This document shows positions 25,413-33,839 of a stretch of DNA of 35,485 nt, one piece after another; the stretch's first letter is position 1, and every line of letters starts with the position of its first letter. Where the stretch lies: the NCBI GenBank assembly GCA_013813755.1, contig JACCRD010000131.1, forward strand, positions 1 through 35,485. The letters run 5' to 3'. A program made the translations under genes and the position numbers. The notes beneath the pieces are model-generated. The model searched no databases. It was given only the letters and a program-made list of their open reading frames with translations, and was not told the origin of the DNA. The DNA comes from Acidobacteriota bacterium (GTDB lineage: Bacteria; Acidobacteriota; Blastocatellia; Pyrinomonadales; Pyrinomonadaceae).

Positions 25413-28202
25413 ATGCCTGTAGGAACATCAATTCGGATTTACGATTTAGCAAAAGAGATTAAACAAGATACAAAGCGCGTGATTGAAGAATTACGGCGCG
25501 AAGGCATAGATGTAAGTGTTCCTTCCAATTCTGTTACCAAAGAAGTTGCCGAAAAAGTTCGCAATAGATACTTTCCCAAAACTGAAGTTCCTCCGAAGCG
25601 TGGAATAAAAATCATAAAAAAAGCGCTTAAGATAGAAGAGGAATCAGTTGAAACAGAAGAATCGCCGGAAGTGGATGTCGCCGCACCGCAGTTGGAAGCA
25701 GCAACAGTAAAAGAACCGATAGTCAAAGAAAAAATCGAAGTAACTCCTCAGCCAGTTGCTCAAGAGCAGGAAGTTCAAAAACCCGCTCGTCACGTTAGAA
25801 AACTTCAAAAGAAGATTGACTTAAAACCTCTGGACGAAACACCTGTTATTGACGAAACTCCTTTAACAGTTGAAGAAAAAGACGCTCCGGCTGCAGTTCG
25901 ATCCGTCGAAGATACTCAGGGGGCTGCAGGAAACGGACAGTCTCCGGAGTTATCAGAATATTCTGCTGAAGTCAAAAATAAAACTACAACTAGAGTGCTT
26001 CGTCCGAACGAAACGCAGGTTAAAGAATTAAAATTAAAACAAAGCTCGCTCAATCAAGGCTTGAAACCAGGTGACCGGGTAGTTAATAACGCGCCGACCA
26101 CGACCGGAAGATTAAAGACTGAAAAGCCGCAGGAGATTGTCAGAAATGATGTGCGGCGCGATGGCGGCAAAGATACACGAAAAAGTGAATTGCGCGCAAC
26201 GCCGGGCGAGACTTCAACTCCCAAAACGACATATACCCCGCCGGTTGACCAGCGCAAAAAATTCGGACGTTCAGCTCCCAAAAAAGGCGGCAAAAGATTT
26301 GAAGACAAAGGCGCGAGATTTGAAGAAAGAGATGTTGCCGCGCCACGGCAGCGTTCAATCGAAGAGCGCATTCTCGGACAAGTTGATACGGTTGACAAAA
26401 ATAATCTCACGCTTATTCGTCTGACTGAAGGCGCGACGATTCGCGAATTTTCCGAATCGCTTGGTGTTACGCCGCGTGATGTCGTTCAACTACTTGTTAA
26501 ACGCGGTATTTTTGCGACGCTCAATCAGCCGATTGGCGAAAATATGGCGGTTGAGCTGGGACAAACTCTCGGTTACAACGTCAGTTTTGTGCCGTTTGAA
26601 GAAATGGTTATCGAGCAGGAATTTGAAGAACTGATCGCTGCCGATTCTGATGATATCGAAGTTTCGCGCCCGCCGGTTGTGACGGTAATGGGTCACGTCG
26701 ATCATGGTAAAACATCACTTCTTGATGCGATTCGTTCGGACAATGTTGCGGAAGGCGAAGCCGGCGGAATCACGCAGCATATCGGCGCATACAGCGTTTT
26801 TGTTCCAAATCCGGACAATCCGCTGGAACCGCGCCGCGTAGTTTTTCTCGATACGCCGGGTCACGAAGCCTTTACATTAATGCGCGCGCGCGGCGCGAAA
26901 GCTACTGATGTTGTAATTCTCGTGGTTGCCGCCGATGATGGCGTAATGCCGCAGACGATTGAAGCGATTGAACATTCAAAAGCGGCAGGTGTGCCGATTA
27001 TTGTTGCCATTAACAAAATTGACAAGCCTGACGCAACCCCGGACAAAGTTAAACAGGGGCTTGTCGCGCAGGGATTGCAGCCGATAGATTGGGGCGGCGA
27101 TGTTGAAATGATCGCGGTTTCGGCGAAAAAACGCGAAAATCTTGATACTTTACTGGAAACAGTTTTGCTGAGCACCGATATTCTTGATCTTAAGGCAAGC
27201 CCAACCAGACGCGCGTCAGGCGTTGTTCTGGAAGCTAAACTTGATAAAGGTCGCGGTTCGGTAGCGACAGTGCTTGTCCAGCAGGGGACTCTGCGTGTCG
27301 GCGATCCGTTTATTGTCGGACAATATTACGGAAAAGTTCGCGCAATGTTTGGCGACCGCGGCGATATTGTCAATGAAGCGCCGCCCGCCACGCCGGTTGA
27401 AGTTCTCGGTTTACAGGGCGTTCCGCAAGCCGGCGATACTTTTCAGGTTGTTTCCGATATTGATAAAGCACAGACGATCGCCAGTCAGCGTCAAATGCAG
27501 GCGCGGCAGCTTGCCATGCTCAAAACTACCAAACGCGGTATTGAATCGCTCGGTCTGGCTGAAATTAAAGAATTATTGGTTGTCCTCAAAGCCGACGTGC
27601 AGGGTTCGGTGGAAGTTTTGCGAGCAACGCTTGAAAAACTTTCGACCGAAAAGGTCAAGGTGCGCGTTATTCGTTCGGGTGTCGGAGCGATTACTGAATC
27701 GGACGTTCTGCTCGCCTCGGCAACGCAAGCTGACGAAGCTTCGATGGCGGTTGTGATTATCGGTTTCAATGTGCGCCCGGCGGTTCGAGCTTCGGAAGTT
27801 GCTAAACAGGAACAAGTCGACATTCGTCTCCATTCGATTATTTATAAAGTCGAAGAAGAAATAACAGCAGCGATGATCGGAATGCTCGACGCGATCGAAA
27901 AAGAAGTTATTCTCGGTAAAGCGCTTGTTCAGGACATTTTCAAAGTCTCAAAAGTCGGAACGATTGCCGGCTGCCGCGTAACTGATGGATTGATCAGACG
28001 ACAAGCCAAAGCGCGTCTGATCCGCGACGATGTTGTTGTTTGGGAAGGCGATATTTCCTCGCTCAAACGCTTTAAAGAAGACGCTCCCGAAGTTCGACAG
28101 GGTTTCGAGTGCGGTATCAGTCTGGCAAATTTTAACGACCTCAAAGTCAATGATGAAATTGAGGCTTACGTGATTGAGAGAACGGCAGCAACAGAATTGT
28201 AG
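25413..28202 (+). CDS. infB: Translation initiation factor IF-2
   Basis: RPPVVTVMGHVDHGKTSLLDAIR, FLDTPGHEAFTLMRARGAKATDVVILVVAADDGVMPQTIEAI, AINKIDKP; IF2-N domain at the N-terminus. Confidence 0.97.
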   Translation: MPVGTSIRIYDLAKEIKQDTKRVIEELRREGIDVSVPSNSVTKEVAEKVRNRYFPKTEVPPKRGIKIIKKALKIEEESVETEESPEVDVAAPQLEAATVKEPIVKEKIEVTPQPVAQEQEVQKPARHVRKLQKKIDLKPLDETPVIDETPLTVEEKDAPAAVRSVEDTQGAAGNGQSPELSEYSAEVKNKTTTRVLRPNETQVKELKLKQSSLNQGLKPGDRVVNNAPTTTGRLKTEKPQEIVRNDVRRDGGKDTRKSELRATPGETSTPKTTYTPPVDQRKKFGRSAPKKGGKRFEDKGARFEERDVAAPRQRSIEERILGQVDTVDKNNLTLIRLTEGATIREFSESLGVTPRDVVQLLVKRGIFATLNQPIGENMAVELGQTLGYNVSFVPFEEMVIEQEFEELIAADSDDIEVSRPPVVTVMGHVDHGKTSLLDAIRSDNVAEGEAGGITQHIGAYSVFVPNPDNPLEPRRVVFLDTPGHEAFTLMRARGAKATDVVILVVAADDGVMPQTIEAIEHSKAAGVPIIVAINKIDKPDATPDKVKQGLVAQGLQPIDWGGDVEMIAVSAKKRENLDTLLETVLLSTDILDLKASPTRRASGVVLEAKLDKGRGSVATVLVQQGTLRVGDPFIVGQYYGKVRAMFGDRGDIVNEAPPATPVEVLGLQGVPQAGDTFQVVSDIDKAQTIASQRQMQARQLAMLKTTKRGIESLGLAEIKELLVVLKADVQGSVEVLRATLEKLSTEKVKVRVIRSGVGAITESDVLLASATQADEASMAVVIIGFNVRPAVRASEVAKQEQVDIRLHSIIYKVEEEITAAMIGMLDAIEKEVILGKALVQDIFKVSKVGTIAGCRVTDGLIRRQAKARLIRDDVVVWEGDISSLKRFKEDAPEVRQGFECGISLANFNDLKVNDEIEAYVIERTAATEL

Positions 28203-28207
28203 AAACA

Positions 28208-28259
28208 GAAAACTAAAAATGGAAAGCTGGAAGTATTTTATATTGCATTCTTAGTTTTC
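28208..28259. repeat. Inverted repeat in the infB-rbfA spacer
   Basis: GAAAACTAAAAATG (28208-28221) / CATTCTTAGTTTTC (28246-28259), 13 of 14 positions paired. Confidence 0.85.
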
Positions 28260-28276
28260 CATATTGCAAAAGATTT

Positions 28277-28648
28277 ATGCGTCGCCCGGAAAGATTAGCA
28301 GAAGCCTTGCGCGAGGAAGTAACCGAGATTGTCGGTTATGAACTGAAAGACCCGCGTTTGCAGGCAGTGACTGTGACAGACGTTCGCGTATCGGAAAATA
28401 TGCGGGACGCTAAAATTTTTGTAATCGTCGAGGGTGATGAAAAAGAAATTAAGAGCGTGCTGCGCGGATTGCAGAATGCGGCGACCTTTGTCAGACAACA
28501 AGTTGCGTTGAATTTGAATTTACGTCACGCTCCGGTTTTGAATTTTGTCCGCGATACAGTCGAAGAAAATGCCGTCCGCGTTGAAGAGTTGATTGTTGAT
28601 TTGACGCAAAAGGGCGAATTTCCGGAAAGGATTGACAAAGAGGAATAA
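28277..28648 (+). CDS. rbfA: 30S ribosome-binding factor A
   Basis: MRRPERLAEALREEVTEIVGYELKDPRLQAVTVTDVRVSENMRDAKIFV; follows infB. Confidence 0.93.
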   Translation: MRRPERLAEALREEVTEIVGYELKDPRLQAVTVTDVRVSENMRDAKIFVIVEGDEKEIKSVLRGLQNAATFVRQQVALNLNLRHAPVLNFVRDTVEENAVRVEELIVDLTQKGEFPERIDKEE

Positions 28649-28710
28649 AGGATTCTTGAAGAGCGTGTAAAATAAATTTATTTGCTCTTGATTTGTATCC
28701 GTTTTAATAA

Positions 28711-29712
28711 GTGTTAAGTCAAGTAGTTGAGTTAATTGAAAACAAACAGAATTTTGCGATTACTACGCACGTTCGACCGGACGGCGACGGTATCGGTTCT
28801 TCTCTCGGCTTATGCTGGCTTCTGCGTTCTTTAGGCAAAACCGCCGAAGTTATCGTTCGCGACGGTATTCCCGCTTCTTATGAGCAGCTTCCGGGCGCTT
28901 GCGAAATCAGGAAAGTTTCGGAAATTGATAAAACCTACGATGCCGTTTTTGTGATTGAATGTTCAGATGTCACGCGCCCCGGCATTGCCAAACTTGAACA
29001 CCAATTTACTGTCAATATTGATCATCACGCGACCAGTGAGCATTTCGGTTCGATAAATTGGATTGACGCGACGGCTTCGGCGGTCGGCGAGATGATTTAC
29101 AATCTCTGCAAAGCCATCGGCGGACGCATTTCTAAAGAAATCGCCGAATGCGTTTACATGGCTCTCGTTACCGATACCGGCTCGTTTCATTTTCCAAACA
29201 CCACTGACCGCACGCTCAAAGTTGCTTCCGAACTGGTCAAAGTCGGTGTCAAGCCCGCTCAAATTTCCGAAATCGTTTACAGTAGTTATTCGTGGAGCCG
29301 CATTGAACTGATGCGACAGGTTTTAGCGACTGTTAAACGCAGTGAAGATGGAAAAATTGCATGGATGCGGCAAACACTCGAAATGGCGCAAGTTGCCAAT
29401 GCTGTCGATGGCGACAATAATGGATTTGTCAATATTCCGCTTGCCGCAAAAGAGGTTGCCGCGGTGGTTTATATGCGCGAAACTTTTCCGAACACGTTCC
29501 GTGTCAGTCTGCGCTCAAAAGACGGAATCAACGTTGCCAGAGTCGCAGAAAAATTCGGCGGCGGCGGACACAAGAATGCGTCCGGTTGTCGGGTGGAAGG
29601 CATCTGGGACGAATGCGAAAAGTCAATTGTCTCTGCGCTGACCGAAGCAGTTAATAAATCGCACGACGAATTGAAAAATTCTCAAAAAGCATTTGGAAGA
29701 ACATTGGTTTAA
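28711..29712 (+). CDS. nrnA: DHH-family oligoribonuclease / pAp phosphatase
   Basis: GTG start; ITTHVRPDGDGIGSSLGL, NIDHHATSEHFGSINWIDATASAVGEMIY, LVTDTGSFHFPNTT, GGGGHKNASGC. Confidence 0.92.
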   Translation: MLSQVVELIENKQNFAITTHVRPDGDGIGSSLGLCWLLRSLGKTAEVIVRDGIPASYEQLPGACEIRKVSEIDKTYDAVFVIECSDVTRPGIAKLEHQFTVNIDHHATSEHFGSINWIDATASAVGEMIYNLCKAIGGRISKEIAECVYMALVTDTGSFHFPNTTDRTLKVASELVKVGVKPAQISEIVYSSYSWSRIELMRQVLATVKRSEDGKIAWMRQTLEMAQVANAVDGDNNGFVNIPLAAKEVAAVVYMRETFPNTFRVSLRSKDGINVARVAEKFGGGGHKNASGCRVEGIWDECEKSIVSALTEAVNKSHDELKNSQKAFGRTLV

Positions 29713-29724
29713 AAGTGAAAAGGT

Positions 29725-29776
29725 AAAAAAGTGAAAAAGTTTATTATATAAGGATTAATAAAATTTTCACTTTTTT
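29725..29776. repeat. Inverted repeat / terminator-like hairpin in the nrnA-cobO spacer
   Basis: AAAAAAGTGAAAA (29725-29737) / TTTTCACTTTTTT (29764-29776), perfect 13 bp, followed by T-rich sequence. Confidence 0.85.
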
Positions 29777-29788
29777 ATTTTAAATTGT

Positions 29789-30364
29789 ATGACAAAAGAA
29801 AAACGCTACAAATGGCGGCGCGAAGGCTACAAGGAAAATACCAAAGGTTTGCTGATGATTAATACCGGCGACGGTAAAGGCAAAACGACGTGCGCGCTTG
29901 GCTTGATGATGCGCGCGGCGGGACGCGGAATGCGCTGCTGTATGATTCAGTTTATGAAGTCGAAGACTGACCGTTACGGCGAACACGAATCAGCGGAAGA
30001 ATTGGGAATTGAAGTTTATACGATGGGCGACGGCTTTACTTGGGACACCAATAATTCTGAGCAGGATATTAAAACCTCGCAGGAAACGTGGGCTTTGTGC
30101 GTCGAAAAAATGCGTTCAGAAGATTATGATCTGCTCGTTTTTGATGAACTCATTTATGTTCTCGATTATAAATTCTTGGTTTTGGAAGAAGTTATTGCGG
30201 AAATAAAAGCCGTCCGCGAGAAACAGCCGAATCTGCACCTCGTTTTAACCGGAAGAAATGCGCCTGCGGAATTAATTGAAACAGCTGATCTGGTAACTGA
30301 GATGAAGGAAGTTAAACATCCGTTCAATACCGGAATTTATGCGCAGCAGGGAATCGAGTTTTAG
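29789..30364 (+). CDS. cobO: Cob(I)yrinic acid a,c-diamide adenosyltransferase
   Basis: GLLMINTGDGKGKTTCALGLMMRAAGRGMRCCMIQFMKS; LLVFDELIYVLDY; LVLTGRNAPAELIETADLVTEMKEVKHPF. Confidence 0.93.
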   Translation: MTKEKRYKWRREGYKENTKGLLMINTGDGKGKTTCALGLMMRAAGRGMRCCMIQFMKSKTDRYGEHESAEELGIEVYTMGDGFTWDTNNSEQDIKTSQETWALCVEKMRSEDYDLLVFDELIYVLDYKFLVLEEVIAEIKAVREKQPNLHLVLTGRNAPAELIETADLVTEMKEVKHPFNTGIYAQQGIEF

Positions 30365-30404
30365 GATTTAAATTTCAAATAATGGAGTAAATTATAAACT
30401 ACAA

Positions 30405-31079
30405 TTACTCACCGCCGAAAGTTTTCTGCTCATCCGCCACACCGATTTTTGGGCAGATATTTTCCAAAACGCACTCGCCGCATTTTGGCGTTCGAGCCTG
30501 ACAAATTTTTCGCCCGTGCCAGATCAGCCAGTGCGGAAACATTATCCAATGTTTTTGCGGTACAAGATTTTGCAAATCCAGCTCGATTTTTTCAGGTACG
30601 GAATTTTCGGTTAATCCTAACCTCTGCGAAAGACGCGAAACGTGCGTGTCAACAACGACGCCCGAAGCGATGCCGAAAGCGTTTCCCAATACAACATTCG
30701 CCGTCTTTCGCGCCACGCCGTTGAGAGTCAAAATTTCTTCCATTGTCTGCGGAATTTCGCCGCCAAAGTGAGCGATAATTTTCTCACACGCACCCTGAAT
30801 GCTTTTCGCTTTATTGCGGTAAAAACCGGTTGAACGTATATCCTGCTCAAGTTCTTCCGGCGAAACATCCAGATAATCCTGCGGCTGACGGTATTTTCTA
30901 AAAAGAGTTTCCGTAACAATATTGACGCGCACATCTGTGCATTGTGCAGAAAGAATTGTAGCAACCAGAAGCTCAAAAGCGTTCGCGTGGGTTAGTGCGC
31001 AATGCGCATCAGGATATTCTTTTTTGAGCCTAATTATGATTTTGCGTGTTCGCTCTTTTTGTTCAGGAAACATTGGCAT
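30405..31079 (-). CDS. nth: Endonuclease III
   Basis: LLVATILSAQCTDVRVN; LNGVARKTANVVLGNAFG; VVDTHVSRLSQRLGLT; 4Fe-4S loop CQARTPKCGECVLENICP. Confidence 0.95.
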   Translation of the reverse strand: MPMFPEQKERTRKIIIRLKKEYPDAHCALTHANAFELLVATILSAQCTDVRVNIVTETLFRKYRQPQDYLDVSPEELEQDIRSTGFYRNKAKSIQGACEKIIAHFGGEIPQTMEEILTLNGVARKTANVVLGNAFGIASGVVVDTHVSRLSQRLGLTENSVPEKIELDLQNLVPQKHWIMFPHWLIWHGRKICQARTPKCGECVLENICPKIGVADEQKTFGGE

Positions 31080-31245
31080 AGGCTAGAAAATAATTTCGGG
31101 AAATGCAACCTGCCGTTTAAGAATAAAAAGAGAATCGAGATCAAAATAAAATGGATAAAAGTTTATCTTTGAAATTGAAAAGAGTTCAGTTTAATTTGCG
31201 TTTCAGGTGCTAAATTGGCAATATTAGGTTTCGATTTTTTGGATT

Positions 31246-32364
31246 ATGAAAGTTCCTCTTCTTGATTTACAAGAACAAAATCAAACTTTGCGTCCCGCAG
31301 TTGACGCAGCTATTTCAAAGATTTTAGATTCCAACGGTTTTATACTGGGCGCGGAAGTTGAAGCCTTAGAAAATGAGCTGGCAAGTTATTGCCGGACAGA
31401 ATTTGCCGTCGGATGCGCTTCGGGAACCGACGCACTGCTGCTCGCGTTGATGGCTCTTGACGTGAACTCCGGTGACGAGGTAATTACAACGCCGTACAGT
31501 TTTTTCGCCACTGTCAGCGCGGTCACGAGATTGGGCGCGACTCCTGTTTTTGTTGACATTGAACCAAAAACTTATAATCTTAACGTGAGCCAAATCGAAG
31601 CAAAAATCACTGAAAAAACAAAAGCGATTCAGCCCGTACATCTTTTCGGGCAGTGCGCCGCAATGGACGATCTGCGAAAAATCAGTGAAAAATATAATAT
31701 TCCGGTCGTTGAGGACGCTGCACAGGCAATCGGCGCTGAAGAAAACGACAAGCGCGCCGGGGCGATGAGTGAAATCGGTTGTTTCAGTTTTTATCCTTCA
31801 AAAAATCTTGGTGGAATGGGCGACGGCGGTTTTATGACGACCGATGATGAAGCGTTGGCAAACAAATTAAAAGCCCTGCGCGTCCACGGGGCGGAAAAGC
31901 GATATTATCACAGATGGGTCGGGATAAATTCTCGTCTTGACGCGCTGCAAGCCGCCATCTTGCGGGTGAAACTGCCTTATCTGGATTCGTGGTCAGACAA
32001 GCGTAAAGCAAATGCCGATATTTACCAAAAACTTTTTATAGATGCTGGATTGAATGAGCAAATTACCCTGCCTTTTGAACATGATTGCGGACGCCATATT
32101 TATAATCAATTCGTCGTTCGCGTTCCCGACAAACGGGACGAACTCAAACAATTTTTAGCCGAAAGTGATATTGGCTCAGACATCTATTACCCGGTGTCAC
32201 TTCATCTGCAGGAATGTTTTGCATATTTGGGTTATCGAGAAAAAGATTTCCCTGAATCGGAAAAGGCTTCCCGTGAAACTCTCGCACTGCCGATTTTTCC
32301 TGAGCTGATTTTTGACCAGCAAAAATATGTTGTTAAAAAGATTTCTGAATTTTTTAATTTATAA
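31246..32364 (+). CDS. DegT/DnrJ/EryC1/StrS-family PLP aminotransferase
   Basis: VGCASGTDALLLALMAL, DEVITTPYSFFATVSAV, VEDAAQAIGA, GCFSFYPSKNLGGMGDGGFMTT. Confidence 0.94.
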   Translation: MKVPLLDLQEQNQTLRPAVDAAISKILDSNGFILGAEVEALENELASYCRTEFAVGCASGTDALLLALMALDVNSGDEVITTPYSFFATVSAVTRLGATPVFVDIEPKTYNLNVSQIEAKITEKTKAIQPVHLFGQCAAMDDLRKISEKYNIPVVEDAAQAIGAEENDKRAGAMSEIGCFSFYPSKNLGGMGDGGFMTTDDEALANKLKALRVHGAEKRYYHRWVGINSRLDALQAAILRVKLPYLDSWSDKRKANADIYQKLFIDAGLNEQITLPFEHDCGRHIYNQFVVRVPDKRDELKQFLAESDIGSDIYYPVSLHLQECFAYLGYREKDFPESEKASRETLALPIFPELIFDQQKYVVKKISEFFNL

Positions 32365-32444
32365 AATTTTTCTCGTCTGAATTTCCGCAAGCTATAAAAT
32401 ATTTTTATTTTTTACTGAAATTGTTGATTTTTTAATGAAAATAA

Positions 32445-33746
32445 ATGCTAAAAGACAAAGAACAATATGTTTTACTTGATGCCCGCGCAGTATCCGTTCG
32501 AATTATGTTAATTGCCGCGATCCTTTTGGCTTTAATTTTCGGATGGTTCGCGGTGCGCTGGCAGCTCGGTAATATGATGGCTGAACTGACAGTGCCAACT
32601 TCGCCAAACGCGCAGAGCGTTGCTCAATTAGCAACCAGCTTCGCGCCGCGCGATCCGCTTGCTAATTGGTTATCTGCCAGTGCCGAAAGTGATGTTTCAA
32701 CGCCGGAAAAACTTTTAGGCTCAATCAACAGTTTTGAAAAAGTAGTCAAACTTTCACCCTTTGATTTTCAGATGTGGATTGAGCTTGGTCGGGCGCGGGA
32801 GCAGGCGGAAGATTCTGCGGGTGCTGAAAAAGCTTATATTCGGGCGGTTGAAATTGCCCCAAGTTATACATATCCGCGCTGGCAGCTCGGAAATTTTTAT
32901 TTAAGACAAAATAAAGCGGATCAAGGGTTTAGCGAATTAAAACAAGCAGCAGAATCCAGTGCGCGCTACCGCGATCAGGTTTTTTCAATCGCCTGGGATT
33001 ATTATGAACAGGACACTGCGCGGCTTGAGCAATTAATGGGAGATTCGCCATCGGTCAAAGCGGGTTTAGCTAGATATTATGCCGGGAAGGAACGCCCCGC
33101 CGACAGTTTGCGAATCTGGAATATGCTTTCTGAGGAAGATAAACAGGCAAACTCGGCGATTTCCAAAGTTATTGCCCAGGCGCTTTATGAAAAACGTTTT
33201 TTTCGGCAGGCAGTTGAGTTTGTACGGCAGATCGGAATTGAAACAAGCGCCAAAGCTGAAACTGTCCAAAACGGCGATTTTGAAAAGCCTTTGGTCGATG
33301 CCAATGAAACTTATTTCGGCTGGAAAATTTCTTCAATCGGCAAAATGGATGTTAAACCTGATCCGACAAAAAAATACGAAGGGAGTCGGAGCTTGCGAGT
33401 TTCCTTTAGCGGATTTACCGATCCGACTCTGTTTAACATTCTGCAGTATGTCGCCGTCGAATCGGGCGCGACATATCAATTAAGCGTTTGGCTGCGCACG
33501 GAAAATTTGAAAAGTTCGGGAATGCCGACACTGGAGATTTACAATGCCAACGATGAAAAAAATTTAGCAGTCAGCAAACCTTTTCCGGCTGATCAGAAAG
33601 ATTGGCAGCAAATAAAACTTAATTTTACTGCTCCGCCGAACGCCGAAGCGATCGGCATCCGCACTACTCGTGATTTTTGCGGCGCGGATTGTCCAATTTT
33701 CGGAACATTCTGGTATGACGATTTTAAGCTGGAAAAAATAAAATAA
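32445..33746 (+). CDS. Membrane-anchored TPR protein with C-terminal jelly-roll/CBM-like domain
   Basis: N-terminal TM; TPR-like AWIELGRAREQAEDSAGAEKAYIRAVEIAPSYTYPRWQLG; C-terminal NGDFEKP..FGWKIS...YEGSRSLRVSFSG...YQLSVWLRTE...FWYDDFKLEKIK. Confidence 0.75.
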   Translation: MLKDKEQYVLLDARAVSVRIMLIAAILLALIFGWFAVRWQLGNMMAELTVPTSPNAQSVAQLATSFAPRDPLANWLSASAESDVSTPEKLLGSINSFEKVVKLSPFDFQMWIELGRAREQAEDSAGAEKAYIRAVEIAPSYTYPRWQLGNFYLRQNKADQGFSELKQAAESSARYRDQVFSIAWDYYEQDTARLEQLMGDSPSVKAGLARYYAGKERPADSLRIWNMLSEEDKQANSAISKVIAQALYEKRFFRQAVEFVRQIGIETSAKAETVQNGDFEKPLVDANETYFGWKISSIGKMDVKPDPTKKYEGSRSLRVSFSGFTDPTLFNILQYVAVESGATYQLSVWLRTENLKSSGMPTLEIYNANDEKNLAVSKPFPADQKDWQQIKLNFTAPPNAEAIGIRTTRDFCGADCPIFGTFWYDDFKLEKIK

Positions 33747-33839
33747 AATTTGTTACGCCGCCGCTGTTTTTCTCTCTGAAATCTAGTTTTGTGTGGTGTC
33801 TCAGCTCATCGGTAGAAGCGGCAATTTGATTGATTCCAA

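Noticed and set aside
27274-27756. 160-aa +1-frame ORF inside infB
   Set aside because: Out-of-frame shadow within a strongly conserved gene; Arg/Cys/Leu-rich.
33793-33835. tRNA-like string TCTCAGCTCATCGGTAGAAGCGGC...TTGATTGATTCCAAA
   Set aside because: Resembles a D-arm and a weak T-arm, but spacing is far too short for a tRNA and there is no anticodon stem or acceptor pairing. At most a decayed fragment; not called.
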